Shown piece by piece: positions 63,982-64,000 of a stretch of DNA of 64,000 nt. Numbering within the stretch: position 1 is the first letter of the stretch; the number at the start of each line of letters is the position of its first letter. Source of the DNA: Flavobacterium piscis (GTDB lineage: Bacteria > Bacteroidota > Bacteroidia > Flavobacteriales > Flavobacteriaceae); NCBI RefSeq assembly GCF_001686925.1, contig NZ_LVEN01000013.1, forward strand, positions 164,255 to 228,254, given 5' to 3'. The position numbers and the translations under genes were made by a program. The notes beneath the pieces are model-generated. The model was not told the origin of the DNA and did not search any database. It saw nothing but the letters and a program-made list of their open reading frames with translations.

Positions 63982-64000
63982 CCTATGTTTGCATAGTTAG

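Overview
The window is AT-rich chromosomal DNA from a Bacteroidota bacterium, almost certainly a Flavobacterium-type member of the Flavobacteriia. The signs are GLPGLI and DUF5686 proteins, many TonB-dependent outer-membrane receptors, Bacteroidota promoters (TTTG about 18-20 bases before TAnnTTTG), almost no Shine-Dalgarno sequences, a split methionine synthase, and many short palindromic intergenic repeats. No rRNA, tRNA, CRISPR array, prophage or transposase was seen.

Layout. 1-7.4 kb: housekeeping and envelope genes (DUF5686 protein, DNA glycosylase, soluble and membrane pyrophosphatases, deoxynucleoside kinase). 7.6-17.1 kb: GLPGLI protein with its barrel partner, a thioredoxin-like secreted protein, a DUF4153 membrane protein, an M28 peptidase. 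17.2-51.7 kb: a very large sulfur and methionine region. It holds metK, a TonB receptor, an O-acetylhomoserine sulfhydrylase, a degenerate homoserine dehydrogenase paralogue, metX, a fused aspartate kinase/homoserine dehydrogenase, OsmC, a second sulfhydrylase or cystathionine synthase, an Rrf2 regulator, two TauE/SafE transporters, APS reductase, ATP sulfurylase (CysD, CysN), a HEPN-tailed sulfite reductase, two siroheme genes, an NADPH-ferredoxin reductase, split metH and metF. 52-56 kb: methyltransferase, amino-acid symporter, PLP decarboxylase. 56-61 kb: a TonB receptor, DUF4374 lipoprotein and PepSY protein resembling a xenosiderophore uptake (Xus) locus. 61-64 kb: another outer-membrane barrel protein and a mostly empty end.

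The genes make one pathway. Sulfate is activated by CysDN, reduced by CysH and by a siroheme sulfite reductase whose cofactor enzymes and probable reductase are adjacent. Sulfide is then fixed onto O-acetylhomoserine made by the kinase/dehydrogenase fusion and MetX. Homocysteine is methylated by split MetH with methyl groups from MetF, and MetK makes SAM.

The main result is layered sulfur control. Two SAM-I riboswitches precede metX and metH, and a leader that fits SAM-II precedes metK. Three short open reading frames rich in Met and Cys codons (18811, 22240, 25675) each lead into an intrinsic terminator. In each, the end of the reading frame carries a segment that can pair with the 5' arm of the terminator, as in amino-acid attenuation. 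They precede a TonB receptor, the metY group and the metX group. Two of them are followed by small proteins sharing a C-terminal SLLxLMY motif. I do not recognise this leader-attenuator-small protein cassette and regard it as the most likely undescribed system here. Function assignments come from motif recognition alone; no searches or folding programs were run.
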